DNA of 64,000 nucleotides, taken from Novosphingobium kunmingense (GTDB lineage: Bacteria; Pseudomonadota; Alphaproteobacteria; Sphingomonadales; Sphingomonadaceae). Shown here one piece after another: positions 48,945 through 59,462 of the stretch (position 1 is the first letter of the stretch; the number at the start of each line of letters is the position of its first letter). The position numbers were made by a program, and so were the translations under genes. The stretch covers positions 434,001-498,000 of the forward strand of contig NZ_PHUF01000002.1 of assembly GCF_002813245.1 (NCBI RefSeq), written 5' to 3'. The notes below the pieces were generated by a model that was not told where the DNA came from, searched no databases, and saw nothing but the letters and a program-made list of their open reading frames with translations.

Positions 48945-50954
48945 ATGATCAAGACAATCCCGCTGAACAAGCTGGTTCCCTCGCCGCGCAATGTCCGCCG
49001 CCATAACGACCCGGCGGCCGACGCCGAGCTTAAGGCCAGCATTGCTGCCCGCGGGCTGCTGCAGAATCTCATCGTGCGCCCGGGCGCCAAGGGCAAGTTC
49101 GAGGTCGAGGCCGGCGAGCGCCGCCGTAAGGCGATGCTGGCGCTGGCGGACGCCAAGGTCCTGCCCAAGGACCACGAAGTGACCTGCCTCGTGCTCGAAG
49201 ACACCGCCGAAGGCGCCATCGAGACCAGCCTCGCGGAGAACTTCCATCGCCTGGCGATGAATCCGGCCGACGAGGCCCAGGCCTTCGCATCGCTGATCGA
49301 GGCGGGCGCCTCGATCGAGGATGTGGCGCGCCGCTTCGGCCTGACAGTCCGTTTCGTCGAAGGTCGCCTGCGACTTGCCAAGCTCGCGCCGGTCGTGTTC
49401 GAGGCGCTGGCTTCGGGCGAAATCACGCTCGACCTCGCCAAGGCATACGGCGCCACTTCGGACCAGGCGATCCAGGCCCGGGTCTTCGAACAGGTCTCGA
49501 CCGGCTACTATGCCCCGAACCCGGACTCGATCCGCCGCATGGTGCTCTCGGGCACGGTCCGTGGCAGCGATCCCCGTGCTCGGCTCGTTGGGCGCGATGC
49601 CTACATCGCCGCCGGTGGCCTGATCGAGCGCGAGCTGTTCGATGACGAGGACAGCGAAGCCTGGGCCGATGTTGCGTTGCTGGAGACCCTCGCCGCGGCG
49701 AAGATGGAGGAACAGGCCAAGGTCCTCGCCGAAGAACAGGGCCTCGCGTGGATCAAGCCGACGCTCGATCCCTACGCCAGTCATGACCTCATCGAGGGCT
49801 TGGTCCGGCTCCCCGCCGAACCTGCGCCACTCACCGAAGCCGAACTCGCTCGGCTCGATGAACTCGACAACTCCTATGACGAACATGCCGCGATCCTCGA
49901 AGATGAGGACAGTGCCGAGGAAGCCGTGGCCGCGGCCGAAGCGGCGATCGAGGAGATCGAACGCGAGTGTCAGGATATCCGGGCTCGTCCGCCGGTGATC
50001 GCGCCCGAACTCAAGTCCGAGGCAGGGATGATCCTCGTACTGTCGCGCGATGGCACGCCGGTGCTCCAGCCGGTGTTCTACGGCGAACGGGAGGTCGACG
50101 GCGGAAACGATGACGCGGTCGAGATCGTGTCGGGCGAAGCCGGCGAGGGCAGACGCCGCGCGGCGCTGTCGAAGCGCCTTGTCGATGAACTCGCGATGCA
50201 GCGCCGAGACGTCCTTGCGCTCCATGTCGCGTCCGATCCCGGTCTCGCGCTCGACCTGATGGTCTTCACGCTCGCCGACGCCGACACGCTCGACTACCGG
50301 GCGCGTTCGGCAACGACACTGCGGGGCGGCACACCTGCCGGCCCGATCATCGGGTTTGAGGCAAAGGATGCCGCGGCAAGCGCCTCGCTCGCCGAGTTCA
50401 AGTCAGGCCTCGACGAGAACTGGCGTGGCGGCGCGAACGTGTCGGAGCGGTTCGACCGGTTCCGGGCGCTTTCCGATGAAGCCCGTGCCGCCTGGCTCGG
50501 TCACGTCGTCGGCCGCACCCTGGAAGCAAGTCTCAACATGGCAGGCGAGCGCAGGATCGACTTCCACGATCATCTGGCCACCCTCATCGGCATCGACATG
50601 GCCGCCTGGTGGCGCCCGACCGCGGCGAACTACTTCGACCGGGTGTCGAAGGCGGTGATCCTCGACGCGCTGGCTGCGGTAGGTGGTCCGGACCTGTCGG
50701 GCCGGTTCGCCTCGGTCAAGAAGGGTGATCTCGCGATGAGCGCCGAGCGCGTCTTCGCCGGGACCTACATCACCGAAGTCGAGGTGCGCGAACGCGCGCT
50801 CGCCTGGGTGCCGGAGGTTATGCGCTTTGCGGGCGTCGCGACCATCGAGGTCGAAGCGGACGATGAGCAGATCCCCGAGCCGACCGGCGAAGCCGTCGCG
50901 AGCGCCGAAGGCGCCAACGACGACAATCAGACCCCCCGCGAGCTGGCTGCCTGA
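48945..50954 (+). CDS. parB: ParB/RepB/Spo0J family protein, long form
   Basis: A 669-residue ParB-like protein, about twice the usual length. The N-terminal nuclease-like/CTPase domain has IPLNKLVPSPRNVRRH and GERRR (57-61). TSLAENFHRLAMNPADEAQAF and VARRFGLTVRFVEGRLRLAKL are the ParB core and helix-turn-helix. The remaining 400 residues are acidic and unassigned. No parA is adjacent, so partitioning is uncertain; similar lone ParB proteins act as regulators or DNA-binding factors on elements. An AGGAG site sits eight bases before the start. Confidence 0.88.
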   Translation: MIKTIPLNKLVPSPRNVRRHNDPAADAELKASIAARGLLQNLIVRPGAKGKFEVEAGERRRKAMLALADAKVLPKDHEVTCLVLEDTAEGAIETSLAENFHRLAMNPADEAQAFASLIEAGASIEDVARRFGLTVRFVEGRLRLAKLAPVVFEALASGEITLDLAKAYGATSDQAIQARVFEQVSTGYYAPNPDSIRRMVLSGTVRGSDPRARLVGRDAYIAAGGLIERELFDDEDSEAWADVALLETLAAAKMEEQAKVLAEEQGLAWIKPTLDPYASHDLIEGLVRLPAEPAPLTEAELARLDELDNSYDEHAAILEDEDSAEEAVAAAEAAIEEIERECQDIRARPPVIAPELKSEAGMILVLSRDGTPVLQPVFYGEREVDGGNDDAVEIVSGEAGEGRRRAALSKRLVDELAMQRRDVLALHVASDPGLALDLMVFTLADADTLDYRARSATTLRGGTPAGPIIGFEAKDAAASASLAEFKSGLDENWRGGANVSERFDRFRALSDEARAAWLGHVVGRTLEASLNMAGERRIDFHDHLATLIGIDMAAWWRPTAANYFDRVSKAVILDALAAVGGPDLSGRFASVKKGDLAMSAERVFAGTYITEVEVRERALAWVPEVMRFAGVATIEVEADDEQIPEPTGEAVASAEGANDDNQTPRELAA

Positions 50955-50988
50955 CCTCCTCCTGACAGGCAGACCACTCGTCCCCCTG

Positions 50989-51022
50989 AAGCGGTCCCTT
51001 GGCTCTGCCCGAGGGGCCGCTT
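50989..51022 (+). terminator. Terminator-like hairpin after parB
   Basis: Arms 50989-51002 and 51009-51022 pair over 14 positions (AAGCGGTCCCTTGG with CCGAGGGGCCGCTT, two G-U pairs) with a 6-nt loop, followed by the T/C-rich CCTCTTT. It lies 35 bp after the parB stop and separates it from the truncated ardC. Confidence 0.65.
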
Positions 51023-51108
51023 CCTCTTTGGGAAGAGAGCGGAGCAAGCTGCGAAGCGATTGGACCTGACTGGCGAACGTGCCGGAAGGCCGGATCAGGA
51101 GACCCGAC

Positions 51109-51381
51109 ATGGCCTATCGCAAGGCTTCTGGCAGCGCGCTGTCGCCCGCTACCCGCATCACTCACGAAATCATTGCCCGGCTCGAGGCGGGGACAAAGCC
51201 GTGGGTGCAGCTCTGGCGCGGCCTGCCCGTCTCGCGGCTCTTGCGCGTTTGCGGCATTCCCTATCGCGGCATGAACGTATTCTGGCTGTGGATGGTCGTC
51301 GACATATGCGGCTATGCATCTCAGGCTTGCCAAGGGCGCGTCTGCCCTAATCGAAGCCGCCGCGACCGATCTGGGCGTTGA
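51109..51381 (+). pseudogene. ArdC N-terminal fragment, truncated
   Basis: An AGGAG site and ATG at 51109 open a frame with clear ArdC-like sequence (ITHEIIARLEAGTKPWVQLW, RVCGIPYRGMNVFWLWM, CGYAS). The similarity ends near 51318, and the frame then runs into unrelated sequence for about 20 codons. The C-terminal zincin domain is absent. The break coincides with the start of the integrase fragment, so a recombination event joined two partial genes. Confidence 0.75.
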
Positions 51382-52559
51382 GGTGGGCGGCATGGACACG
51401 CCGATTTCGATCGATCCCGAGAGCGGTCGATTCTGGCGGTTCCGCTTCGACGTCAAGACGCTCGCCCAAGAGTAGAGCATGCTGCAGGCGGCCGCCTATA
51501 TCGTGTGCGCCTATTTGACCGGCATGCGCGACTGCGAGGTGCAGGCGATGCGGCGGAGCTGCCTGTCGGACGTGCGCAGCGAGGATGGCCTTGTGGAGCG
51601 GCATCCTGTTCGTTCCACCCTTTACAAGGGCCGGTCTACCACGGGTGAGGGGGTGAGTTGGGTGACGATCGAGCCGGTGGCCGAGGCGATCACGGTGCTC
51701 GGGCGCCTGTCGGAACGCGCAGCGCGGAAGACCGGAAGCGATACGCTCTGGCCGCTGCTACGGCGCAGCGCTGTCAGCAAGACGCATCTGTCGAGCGAGG
51801 TGGTGCGCCAGCTCAACGCCTTCCGCGATCATCTGGGCGCCGCCTTCGTCAGCCCCGATACGCCGGTCATTCCGCCCGGACCCGACGGCAAACCCTGGCG
51901 CATCACGGCGCGGCAGTTCCGCCGCACCATCGCGTGGCATACCGCCAACCGCCCGTTCGGCACCATCGCCGGCATGATCCGGTACAAGCATGCCTCGGTC
52001 GCCGCATTCGAAGGCTATGCCGGCACCAGCGCATCGGGGTTCCGCGCGGAGGTCGAGGCGCAGCGCCGGATCGGCCAGCTCGAACCTCTGCTGGACTATT
52101 TCGACCGACGGCAGGGCGGCGCCTCGCTTGCGGGTCCGGCGGGACCGCGCATCGCACCGACGCTCGACGATGCGGCCGTTCACCTCGGGCCTTGGCCAGC
52201 CATGATCGCCGATCGGGCCCGGCTGCGTGTCATGCTCACCAGCGTCGCGCGTAGCCTTCATGTCCGTTCGCTCGCCCATTGCTTCTTCGATCCGGCCACC
52301 GCGCTCTGCCTCAAGCTCGTAACGCCCCCATCCCAGACAGTCGCTCAACGACCTGTGCGAGCCAACCCGCTGCCCCAACGCCTGCATGACCGACCGCCAC
52401 AGGCCGGCGTGGAGGCGGGCGGCCGACGATGCCAGGATCCTGCTGAGAGAGCGGCACCTTTCGGATCTTCAGCGCATCGCACTCACCTCCGAGCTCAATC
52501 GGCTCACTACATTGATCGACGCCATCGACCCCGCGCGGCCGGGAACTACCTCCGGCTGA
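51314..52559 (+). pseudogene. Decayed tyrosine recombinase/integrase
   Basis: A 5'-truncated integrase of the large site-specific type. The reading starts at the ArdC breakpoint (LRLAKGASALIEAAATDLGV) and is interrupted by an in-frame TAG at 51473. It resumes with LQAAAYIVCAYLTGMRDCEV and continues to MIRYKHASVAAFEGYAG. Near the C-run at 52325-52329 the frame shifts by one base, and the true end (SLNDLCEPTRCPNACMTDRH) is read in another frame, ending at 52559. One apparent long frame from 51479 into the next ardC is therefore a chance fusion. Confidence 0.7.
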
Positions 52560-52714
52560 CGGCGGAGGCTCTGCGCCGGTCGACGCGCTGGCGCAACGGC
52601 GTTGCCGTCCTCCGCTCCGCTGCGGCCCTCCGGGTGCGCAACCGCGCCTGTGCCCGGCGCTGGTCGAACTCCGCCGCCGGGGATGGTCCCCAGCGGGCAA
52701 GCGGAGTTCAGATC

Positions 52715-53581
52715 ATGTCATCACCTGCACATGCCGATGTCTACGCTCGGGTCACCGAGGCGATCATCGCCGCGATCGAGGCCGGCGCGGGCACCTGGCG
52801 CATGCCCTGGCACCATAGCGGCGCCGATGTCACCCGCCCCACCAACATCGCCAGCGGCAAGCCGTACCGAGGCATAAACACCGTGTCGCTCTGGGCGGCG
52901 GCCTATAACAGCGGCTATGCGAGCGGGGTCTGGGGCACCTATCGCCAGTGGCAGGAGCGCGGCGCCCAGGTTCGCAAGGGCGAGCATGCCAGTCTCGGCG
53001 TCCTCTGGAAGGAGGTCAGCCGGCGCGACGAGCAGGATCACGACGACGGGGACGATCGGCGGCGGCTTTTCGCTCGGGCATTCAGCCTGTTCAACGCTGA
53101 TCAGGTCGAGGGCTATGCGCCCGAGCCCGGCCCGTTCCTACCCGAGAGCGAACGCCTCGCGACCGCCGAACAGTTCATTGCCGCGCTCGGCGTCGATGCG
53201 GTCTACGGATCGACCAGCGCCTATTACCATATCGGCGAAGACCGCATCCACATGCCGGATTTTGCAGCCTTTCGCGATGCGCATGGGTTCTACGCCACCC
53301 ATATTCACGAGGCGGCCCATGCCAGCGGCGCGGCGCATCGGCTCGACCGGGATTTCAGCGAACGCTGGACCAAGCACGCGCTCGCGATGGAGGAAGCGAC
53401 CGCCGAGCTGACCGCGTCGTTCCTGCTCGCCGATCTCGGGATCGCGCATGAACCGCGACCCGACCACGCGGCCTACATCGCCTCGTGGCTGCAACTCCTC
53501 AAGGACGAGCCTCGGGCGGTCTTCACCGCGTCCAGCAAGGCCCAGGCGGCGGCAGACTGGATGCACGCCCAGCAACCGTGA
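52715..53581 (+). CDS. ardC: ArdC family antirestriction protein
   Basis: A complete 288-residue ArdC-like protein. The N-terminal ssDNA-binding domain (EAIIAAIEAGAGTWRMPW, GKPYRGINTVSLWAAAYNSGY, WGTYRQWQERGAQVRKGE) is followed by a zincin-like metallopeptidase domain with H198EAAH202. ArdC proteins protect entering single strands from restriction. Start at 52715 with GGAG nine bases ahead. Its leader (52560-52714) is GC-rich and may hold a shortened relative of the RNA motif found upstream of ssb. It ends four bases from the convergent merR. Confidence 0.9.
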   Translation: MSSPAHADVYARVTEAIIAAIEAGAGTWRMPWHHSGADVTRPTNIASGKPYRGINTVSLWAAAYNSGYASGVWGTYRQWQERGAQVRKGEHASLGVLWKEVSRRDEQDHDDGDDRRRLFARAFSLFNADQVEGYAPEPGPFLPESERLATAEQFIAALGVDAVYGSTSAYYHIGEDRIHMPDFAAFRDAHGFYATHIHEAAHASGAAHRLDRDFSERWTKHALAMEEATAELTASFLLADLGIAHEPRPDHAAYIASWLQLLKDEPRAVFTASSKAQAAADWMHAQQP

Positions 53582-53584
53582 TGC

Positions 53585-53998
53585 TCACGCGACCCGCGCC
53601 GCGGCACCAAGCGCGTCGAGCAGCGGACAACCCGGATCCTGACCGGCATCGCAGTCTCGCACCGAGTCTGCCAGCACCCGCTCCATCCGCTTGAGGTCGG
53701 CGATGCGCGCTCGCACGTCTTTCAGATGCGATGCGGCGAGGTTACGCACCTCGGCGCAGGACGCGTTCCCGCCGACCGCGAGGCCAAGCAGGGCGCGCAC
53801 CTCGTCCAGCGTGAAGCCCAGCTCGCGAGCCCGGCGCACGAACCCGAGGCGGCCCACATCGTCCGCGCCATAGCTCCGGTAGCGGCCTCGCCGAGGCGGC
53901 GCCGGCATCAGGCCGATCCGCTCGTAGTAGCGGATCGTCTCGATGTTGCAGCCCGTGCGCCGGGACAGTTCGCCAATTTGGATCGCGGAATCCGCCAT
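53585..53998 (-). CDS. merR: Mercury-responsive regulator MerR
   Basis: A 137-residue MerR with the N-terminal winged helix (IQIGELSRRTGCNIETIRYY), a dimerising helix and mercury-binding cysteines at 81, 116 and 124, matching Cys82/117/126 of Tn501 MerR in spacing. It activates the divergent mer operon by untwisting the long-spacer promoter when Hg(II) binds. It lies close to that promoter, and the same bound dimer should repress merR. Confidence 0.95.
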   Translation of the reverse strand: MADSAIQIGELSRRTGCNIETIRYYERIGLMPAPPRRGRYRSYGADDVGRLGFVRRARELGFTLDEVRALLGLAVGGNASCAEVRNLAASHLKDVRARIADLKRMERVLADSVRDCDAGQDPGCPLLDALGAAARVA

Positions 53999-54025
53999 GC
54001 TGCTCTGCGCCTCTCAATTTTGGGC

Positions 54026-54056
54026 TTGAGTCTGTAGTCGCTACAGATCGTATATA
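54026..54056 (+). promoter_or_regulatory. mer operator-promoter with 19-bp spacer
   Basis: The -35 box TTGAGT (54026-54031) and -10 box TATATA (54051-54056) are separated by 19 bp, the overlong spacer typical of MerR-controlled promoters. The dyad TCTGTAG-TCG-CTACAGA (54031-54047) fills the spacer as the MerR site. Confidence 0.9.
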
Positions 54057-54141
54057 GCGATTCTCAGCCCTAATTGGCAAGCTGCGGTCATGATTGCAGC
54101 GTCGCTCTGACGGGCCCACCGAAGCAGCCGAGGCCGTTCCT

Positions 54142-54567
54142 ATGCCCATCCAGAATCCCCTCACACGCGCGGCCGACAAGGTGGGCGTCATCGGCTCGAT
54201 TGTCACCGCGATGGGATGTGTGGCGTGCTTCCCGGCGCTTGCGAGTCTTGGCGCCGCGCTGGGTCTCGGTTTTCTGAGCCAGTACGAAGGCGTCTTCATA
54301 CGTTACCTGCTACCGCTGTTTGCCGTGATCGCCCTCATCGCCAACACGGTCGGCGGGCTTCGTCATCGCCGGTGGGCGCGAATGGCGCTGAGCATCGTCG
54401 GGCCGATATTGGTGCTTGCGGCGGCTGTGCTCATGGCCACCCGCGGCTGGCCGACGGAGTGGCTCCTCTATCCCGGACTAACCTTGATGGTGGTCGTCGC
54501 GATCTGGGATCTTATTGCGCCGCCTTGCAATGCGCCCGCTATCCCCCGCGAAGGGGCTGCTCCTTAG
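54142..54567 (+). CDS. merC: MerC-family mercury transport protein
   Basis: A 141-residue inner-membrane protein with four predicted spans. The first holds a Cys-x-x-Cys pair (IVTAMGCVACFPALASLGAA, Cys26 and Cys29), which is the mercury-binding feature of MerC-type transporters. GLGFLSQYEGVFIRYLLPLF follows. It carries mercuric or organomercuric ions inward to the reductase. The start at 54142 drops a spurious extension. It is the first gene after the mer promoter, followed 34 bp on by merT. Confidence 0.85.
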   Translation: MPIQNPLTRAADKVGVIGSIVTAMGCVACFPALASLGAALGLGFLSQYEGVFIRYLLPLFAVIALIANTVGGLRHRRWARMALSIVGPILVLAAAVLMATRGWPTEWLLYPGLTLMVVVAIWDLIAPPCNAPAIPREGAAP

Positions 54568-54601
54568 CGTCATGGCGGAGTTTATCGGAAGGAGAATCCT
54601 C

Positions 54602-54952
54602 TTGTCGGAATCCAAAGACGGCCGCGGCGTGTTGGCGCTCGGAGGCTTGGCTGCCATCCTAGCCTCGACCTGTTGCCTCGGGCCTCTCATCCTGGTCGCC
54701 CTCGGATTCAGCGGCGCCTGGATCGGCAACCTGACCATCCTTGAACCGTATCGTCCGCTGTTCATCGGCGCGGCGCTGGTCGCCATGGTCTTCGCCTACC
54801 GCCGCATCTTCCGCCCGACCCGCGCCTGCGAGCCTGGCGACATCTGCGCCGTGCCCAAGGTCGGGACCACCTGCAGGGTCATCTTCTGGGCTGTGGCGGC
54901 GCTCGTCCTTGTCGCGCTGGCGTTCCCCTATGTCCTGCCCGTGTTTTACTGA
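54602..54952 (+). CDS. merT: Mercuric transport protein MerT
   Basis: A 116-residue protein, exactly the usual MerT length when started at the TTG at 54602, which has an AAGGAG site seven bases ahead. The cysteines Cys24-Cys25 (LASTCCLGPL) and Cys76/Cys82 (ACEPGDICAVP) fall at the positions known for Tn501 MerT. Three membrane spans. It accepts Hg(II) from MerP and passes it to MerA. Frames starting earlier at 54515 or 54572 are less likely. Confidence 0.93.
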   Translation: MSESKDGRGVLALGGLAAILASTCCLGPLILVALGFSGAWIGNLTILEPYRPLFIGAALVAMVFAYRRIFRPTRACEPGDICAVPKVGTTCRVIFWAVAALVLVALAFPYVLPVFY

Positions 54953-54964
54953 GAGGAAGTCCCC

Positions 54965-55243
54965 ATGAAGAAGCTCGTTTCCCTGATCGCCCTGATGGGC
55001 GCGCTCAGCTCGCCCGCGTGGGCCGCGACAAAGACGGTCACGCTGGCGGTGCCCGGCATGACCTGCGCGGCCTGCCCGATCACCGTCAAGACGGCGCTCG
55101 CCAAGGTCGCCGGCGTCGAGAGAACCGACGTCAGCTTCGAAAAACGCGAGGCCGTCGTCACCTACGATGACGCCAAGACCACGGTCGCCGCCATGACCAG
55201 GGCGACGGCGGACGCGGGCTACCCGTCCACCGTGAAGCGCTGA
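54965..55243 (+). CDS. merP: Periplasmic mercury-binding protein MerP
   Basis: A 92-residue secreted metal-binding protein with a cleavable signal (MKKLVSLIALMGALSSPAWA) and a heavy-metal-associated domain carrying PGMTCAACP (Cys34 and Cys37). It binds Hg(II) in the periplasm and hands it to MerT. It starts 12 bases after merT and ends 12 bases before merA. Confidence 0.96.
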   Translation: MKKLVSLIALMGALSSPAWAATKTVTLAVPGMTCAACPITVKTALAKVAGVERTDVSFEKREAVVTYDDAKTTVAAMTRATADAGYPSTVKR

Positions 55244-56944
<1,701 letters not shown>

Positions 56945-56953
56945 AGGTCCACT

Positions 56954-57763
56954 TTGGACGGCGAACGGAACACGCGCCTGATGGTGACTTCTACTTCACA
57001 CGCTGAAACCGCCGAATGGCCCGCCGTCGAGTTTCCCGGCAGCGTGATCATCCCAGACTGGGGGGCGGTCACGACGCCACAGGCCCAAAACGCCCTGCGC
57101 GCCGTCGTCGAGGCCTTCATCGGCCCCAAATGGGATGGGCTAGATGAGACCGAGAGCCGGATCCATGGCATCGTCCTGAGCGGCTACGCCTTGAGTGGGC
57201 ACGCTCCAGAGACCATGGATGTCGCCGCAGCGGCCGGGCTCGCCATCGATGAGGCCAACAGCGTGCTGCGGCGCCTGGCCGGGCGCGATCTGCTCATTCT
57301 CGACGCTGCCGGCCGGATAAGCGGGGCTTATCCGTTCACCGATGGTCCGACCGAGCATCACGTGGAGGCCGGCGGGTTTGCCGTGGGCACCATGTGCGCC
57401 ATCGATGCGCTTGGTGTTGGGGCGATGCTGGAGCGCGATATCACCGTCCGCTCGGCGTGCCGACAGTGCGCGCGTCCGCTCGTCATCCACACGCGGAGCC
57501 GCGGCCACGAATTGGATCGGGTCGAGCCGTCGGGGATTGTCGTCTGGTCCGGCCATCGCTACGCCGCCGGCTGTGCGGCGTCTTCGCTCTGCACCTTGCA
57601 GGCCTTCTTCTGCTATGACGCTCACCTGGCGACCTGGCGCGCGAACAGCCCGGCCGCCAGCCAGGACGGGGTGCGCCTGAGCCTTGCCGAAGCGCTGGAG
57701 GTCGGCCGGGCGATCTTCGCGCCAATGCGGATGGAGATGCTGCCATGGCTTCATACGACCTGA
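56954..57763 (+). CDS. merB: Organomercurial lyase MerB
   Basis: MerB splits carbon-mercury bonds so that MerA can reduce the released ion; its presence makes the operon broad-spectrum. The 269-residue frame has the catalytic Cys148 and Asp151 in FAVGTMCAIDALG and a second cysteine in the SSLCTLQAFFCYDAHLATW segment (Cys213). The N-terminal extension is longer than average. Start at a TTG with GAAGG six bases ahead; the ATG at 56981 is the alternative. Its end overlaps the next gene by 19 bases. Confidence 0.88.
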   Translation: MDGERNTRLMVTSTSHAETAEWPAVEFPGSVIIPDWGAVTTPQAQNALRAVVEAFIGPKWDGLDETESRIHGIVLSGYALSGHAPETMDVAAAAGLAIDEANSVLRRLAGRDLLILDAAGRISGAYPFTDGPTEHHVEAGGFAVGTMCAIDALGVGAMLERDITVRSACRQCARPLVIHTRSRGHELDRVEPSGIVVWSGHRYAAGCAASSLCTLQAFFCYDAHLATWRANSPAASQDGVRLSLAEALEVGRAIFAPMRMEMLPWLHTT

Positions 57764-59094
57764 TCGTCATCGGAAGCGGCACGGCGGCCCAGGTTGCCGT
57801 TGCGAAGGTCCACGCCGCCGGCTGGTCTGTCGCCGTGATCGATCACCGGCCATTTGGCGGGACCTGCGCGCTCCGGGGCTGCGATCCCAAGAAGATGCTG
57901 GTCAGCGGCGAGGAAGCCATCGACGCGGCCAGGCGCATGGCCGGGCATGGCGTCGAAGGCGCCCTGGCGATCGATTGGCCGGCTCTGATGGCGTTCAAGC
58001 GGACCTTCACCGATCCGATCCCGGCCAAGCAGGAGCGCCGCTATGCCGATCTCGGCGTCGACGCCTTCCACGGGCTCGCCCGCTTCCTGGGCCCGGACAC
58101 GATCGAGGTGGACGGCCGCACCTTGCAAGCCCGCCATGTCCTGATCGCCACCGGGGCGCGGCCGATCGCACTCGGCATCCCGGGCGAGGAATTGGTCGTC
58201 ACGAGCGAGGACTTCCTGGAGCTTGAGAACCTCCCACGCCGCATCGTGCTGATCGGCGGCGGCTACGTCGCCGCGGAGTTCTCTCACCTGGCGGCGCGTG
58301 CCGGCGCTGAGGTCACCATCCTGCAGCGGGCCGCGCAACTCTTACCGCAATTCGATCCGGACCTAGTCGGCTGGCTCACGCCGCGCTTCCGTGAGCTCGG
58401 CATTGCTATCGAGACCAGCGCCACGGTCTCCCGGGTCGAGCGGACCGAAGACGGCCTGGTGGTTCATGCTACCCGCCAGGGCGCGCCGGAGTTCAGCGTC
58501 GCGGCTGATCTCGTGGTGCATGCTGCCGGGCGTGGTCCCGACCTCGAGGCCCTGGACCTAGCCGCCGGTGAGGTGGCGGTGCGGGACGGACGCCTACAGC
58601 TCGACGACCACCTGCGGAGTCTCTCCAATCCACGCGTCTATGCCGCCGGTGACGCTGCAGGGGTCGGGCCGCCCCTGACGCCAGTCTCCAGCCACGACGC
58701 CAAGGTGGTGGCCGCCAATCTGCTGGATGGCGCTTCGCACCGGCCGGACTATCGCGGCGTGCCGAGCGTGGTCTTCACCGTGCCACCGATCGCCACCGTC
58801 GGGCTCTCCGAGGAGCAGGCCCGCCGCCAGGGCCGTAAGTTCCGCATCAACGCCGCCTCGACGCCGGACTGGTTCACCGCCCGCCGCCTTGCCGAGCCGA
58901 TCTACGGCCATAAGGTACTGATCGACGAGGACACGGACCTTATCCTCGGCGCCCATCTCGTCGGACCGAACGCCGACGAGGTGATCAACCTCTTCGGCTT
59001 GGCGGTCCGCCACGGCCTCACCGCGGCCGACCTTCGCTCCACCATGTTCGCCTATCCAACCAGCGCCTCCGACGTCGGCTACATGCTCGCTTAA
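57745..59094 (+). CDS. Pyridine nucleotide-disulfide oxidoreductase of the mer operon
   Basis: A 449-residue flavoprotein of the glutathione-reductase fold with the redox cysteines in FGGTCALRGCDPKK, an NAD(P) fold (IVLIGGGYVAAEFSHLAA) and FAD contact RVYAAGDAAGVGPP. The C-terminal HPT-x-x-E pair that is the acid/base in glutathione and lipoamide reductases reads YPTSAS here, so the substrate is probably different. It overlaps merB by 19 bases and closes the mer operon. It may reduce a thiol that carries mercury; this is inferred from position only. Confidence 0.8.
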   Translation: MASYDLIVIGSGTAAQVAVAKVHAAGWSVAVIDHRPFGGTCALRGCDPKKMLVSGEEAIDAARRMAGHGVEGALAIDWPALMAFKRTFTDPIPAKQERRYADLGVDAFHGLARFLGPDTIEVDGRTLQARHVLIATGARPIALGIPGEELVVTSEDFLELENLPRRIVLIGGGYVAAEFSHLAARAGAEVTILQRAAQLLPQFDPDLVGWLTPRFRELGIAIETSATVSRVERTEDGLVVHATRQGAPEFSVAADLVVHAAGRGPDLEALDLAAGEVAVRDGRLQLDDHLRSLSNPRVYAAGDAAGVGPPLTPVSSHDAKVVAANLLDGASHRPDYRGVPSVVFTVPPIATVGLSEEQARRQGRKFRINAASTPDWFTARRLAEPIYGHKVLIDEDTDLILGAHLVGPNADEVINLFGLAVRHGLTAADLRSTMFAYPTSASDVGYMLA

Positions 59095-59277
59095 CGCACA
59101 AAGCCATCCGCGGTTACCGCAAGCACCGCGACGGGCGCGAGGCCGATACCGCAAGCGTGCCGCCTGAGACCGAGCCGGTCGCACCAGCGTTTGCGCTGCG
59201 CCTTCCGATCCTGGCGGGACAGCGCAGCTCATGGCTCGCACCATGCGAGAGAGGCCCTGGGCCAGCCGGCGGCGCCC

Positions 59278-59372
59278 GCGCAACCCGGCTTGGCCAGGCC
59301 CGTGTTGACCGGTCCCTGCGGGACACGGCCTGCCCGCGCCAGCCTGTCCAAGCGGGTTTCCCTTCGGTGCGC
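59278..59372 (+). ncRNA. Structured leader RNA, copy A (upstream of the DUF2493 gene)
   Basis: In the 368-bp gap before the DUF2493 gene, a 95-nt segment can fold as follows. An outer GCGC stem is followed by a stem AACCCG-G-CTTGG (59282-59293) with CCAAGCGGGTT (59348-59358, one bulged G). A hairpin GTCCC-TGC-GGGAC sits at 59312-59324. The conserved joiner CTGCCCGCGCCA (59330-59341) follows it. The 3' internal loop is TCCCTTCGGT. It ends 90 bases before the start codon. A closely matching copy lies before ssb at 61569. The rest of this gap shows no gene. Confidence 0.6.
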
Positions 59373-59462
59373 GTGTCCGCCCAAAGCTGGCCCTAACGGG
59401 CTCTCGCTGGCGCAGCCAAGAGCGGCCTGCGTCAGCCTCACGCCAGTCAGGAGGACACGCCC

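Noticed and set aside
51479..53581. A 700-codon integrase-ArdC fusion protein
   Set aside because: The integrase part loses its true frame near 52,325; ArdC has its own start and ribosome site at 52,715. The joined frame is accidental.
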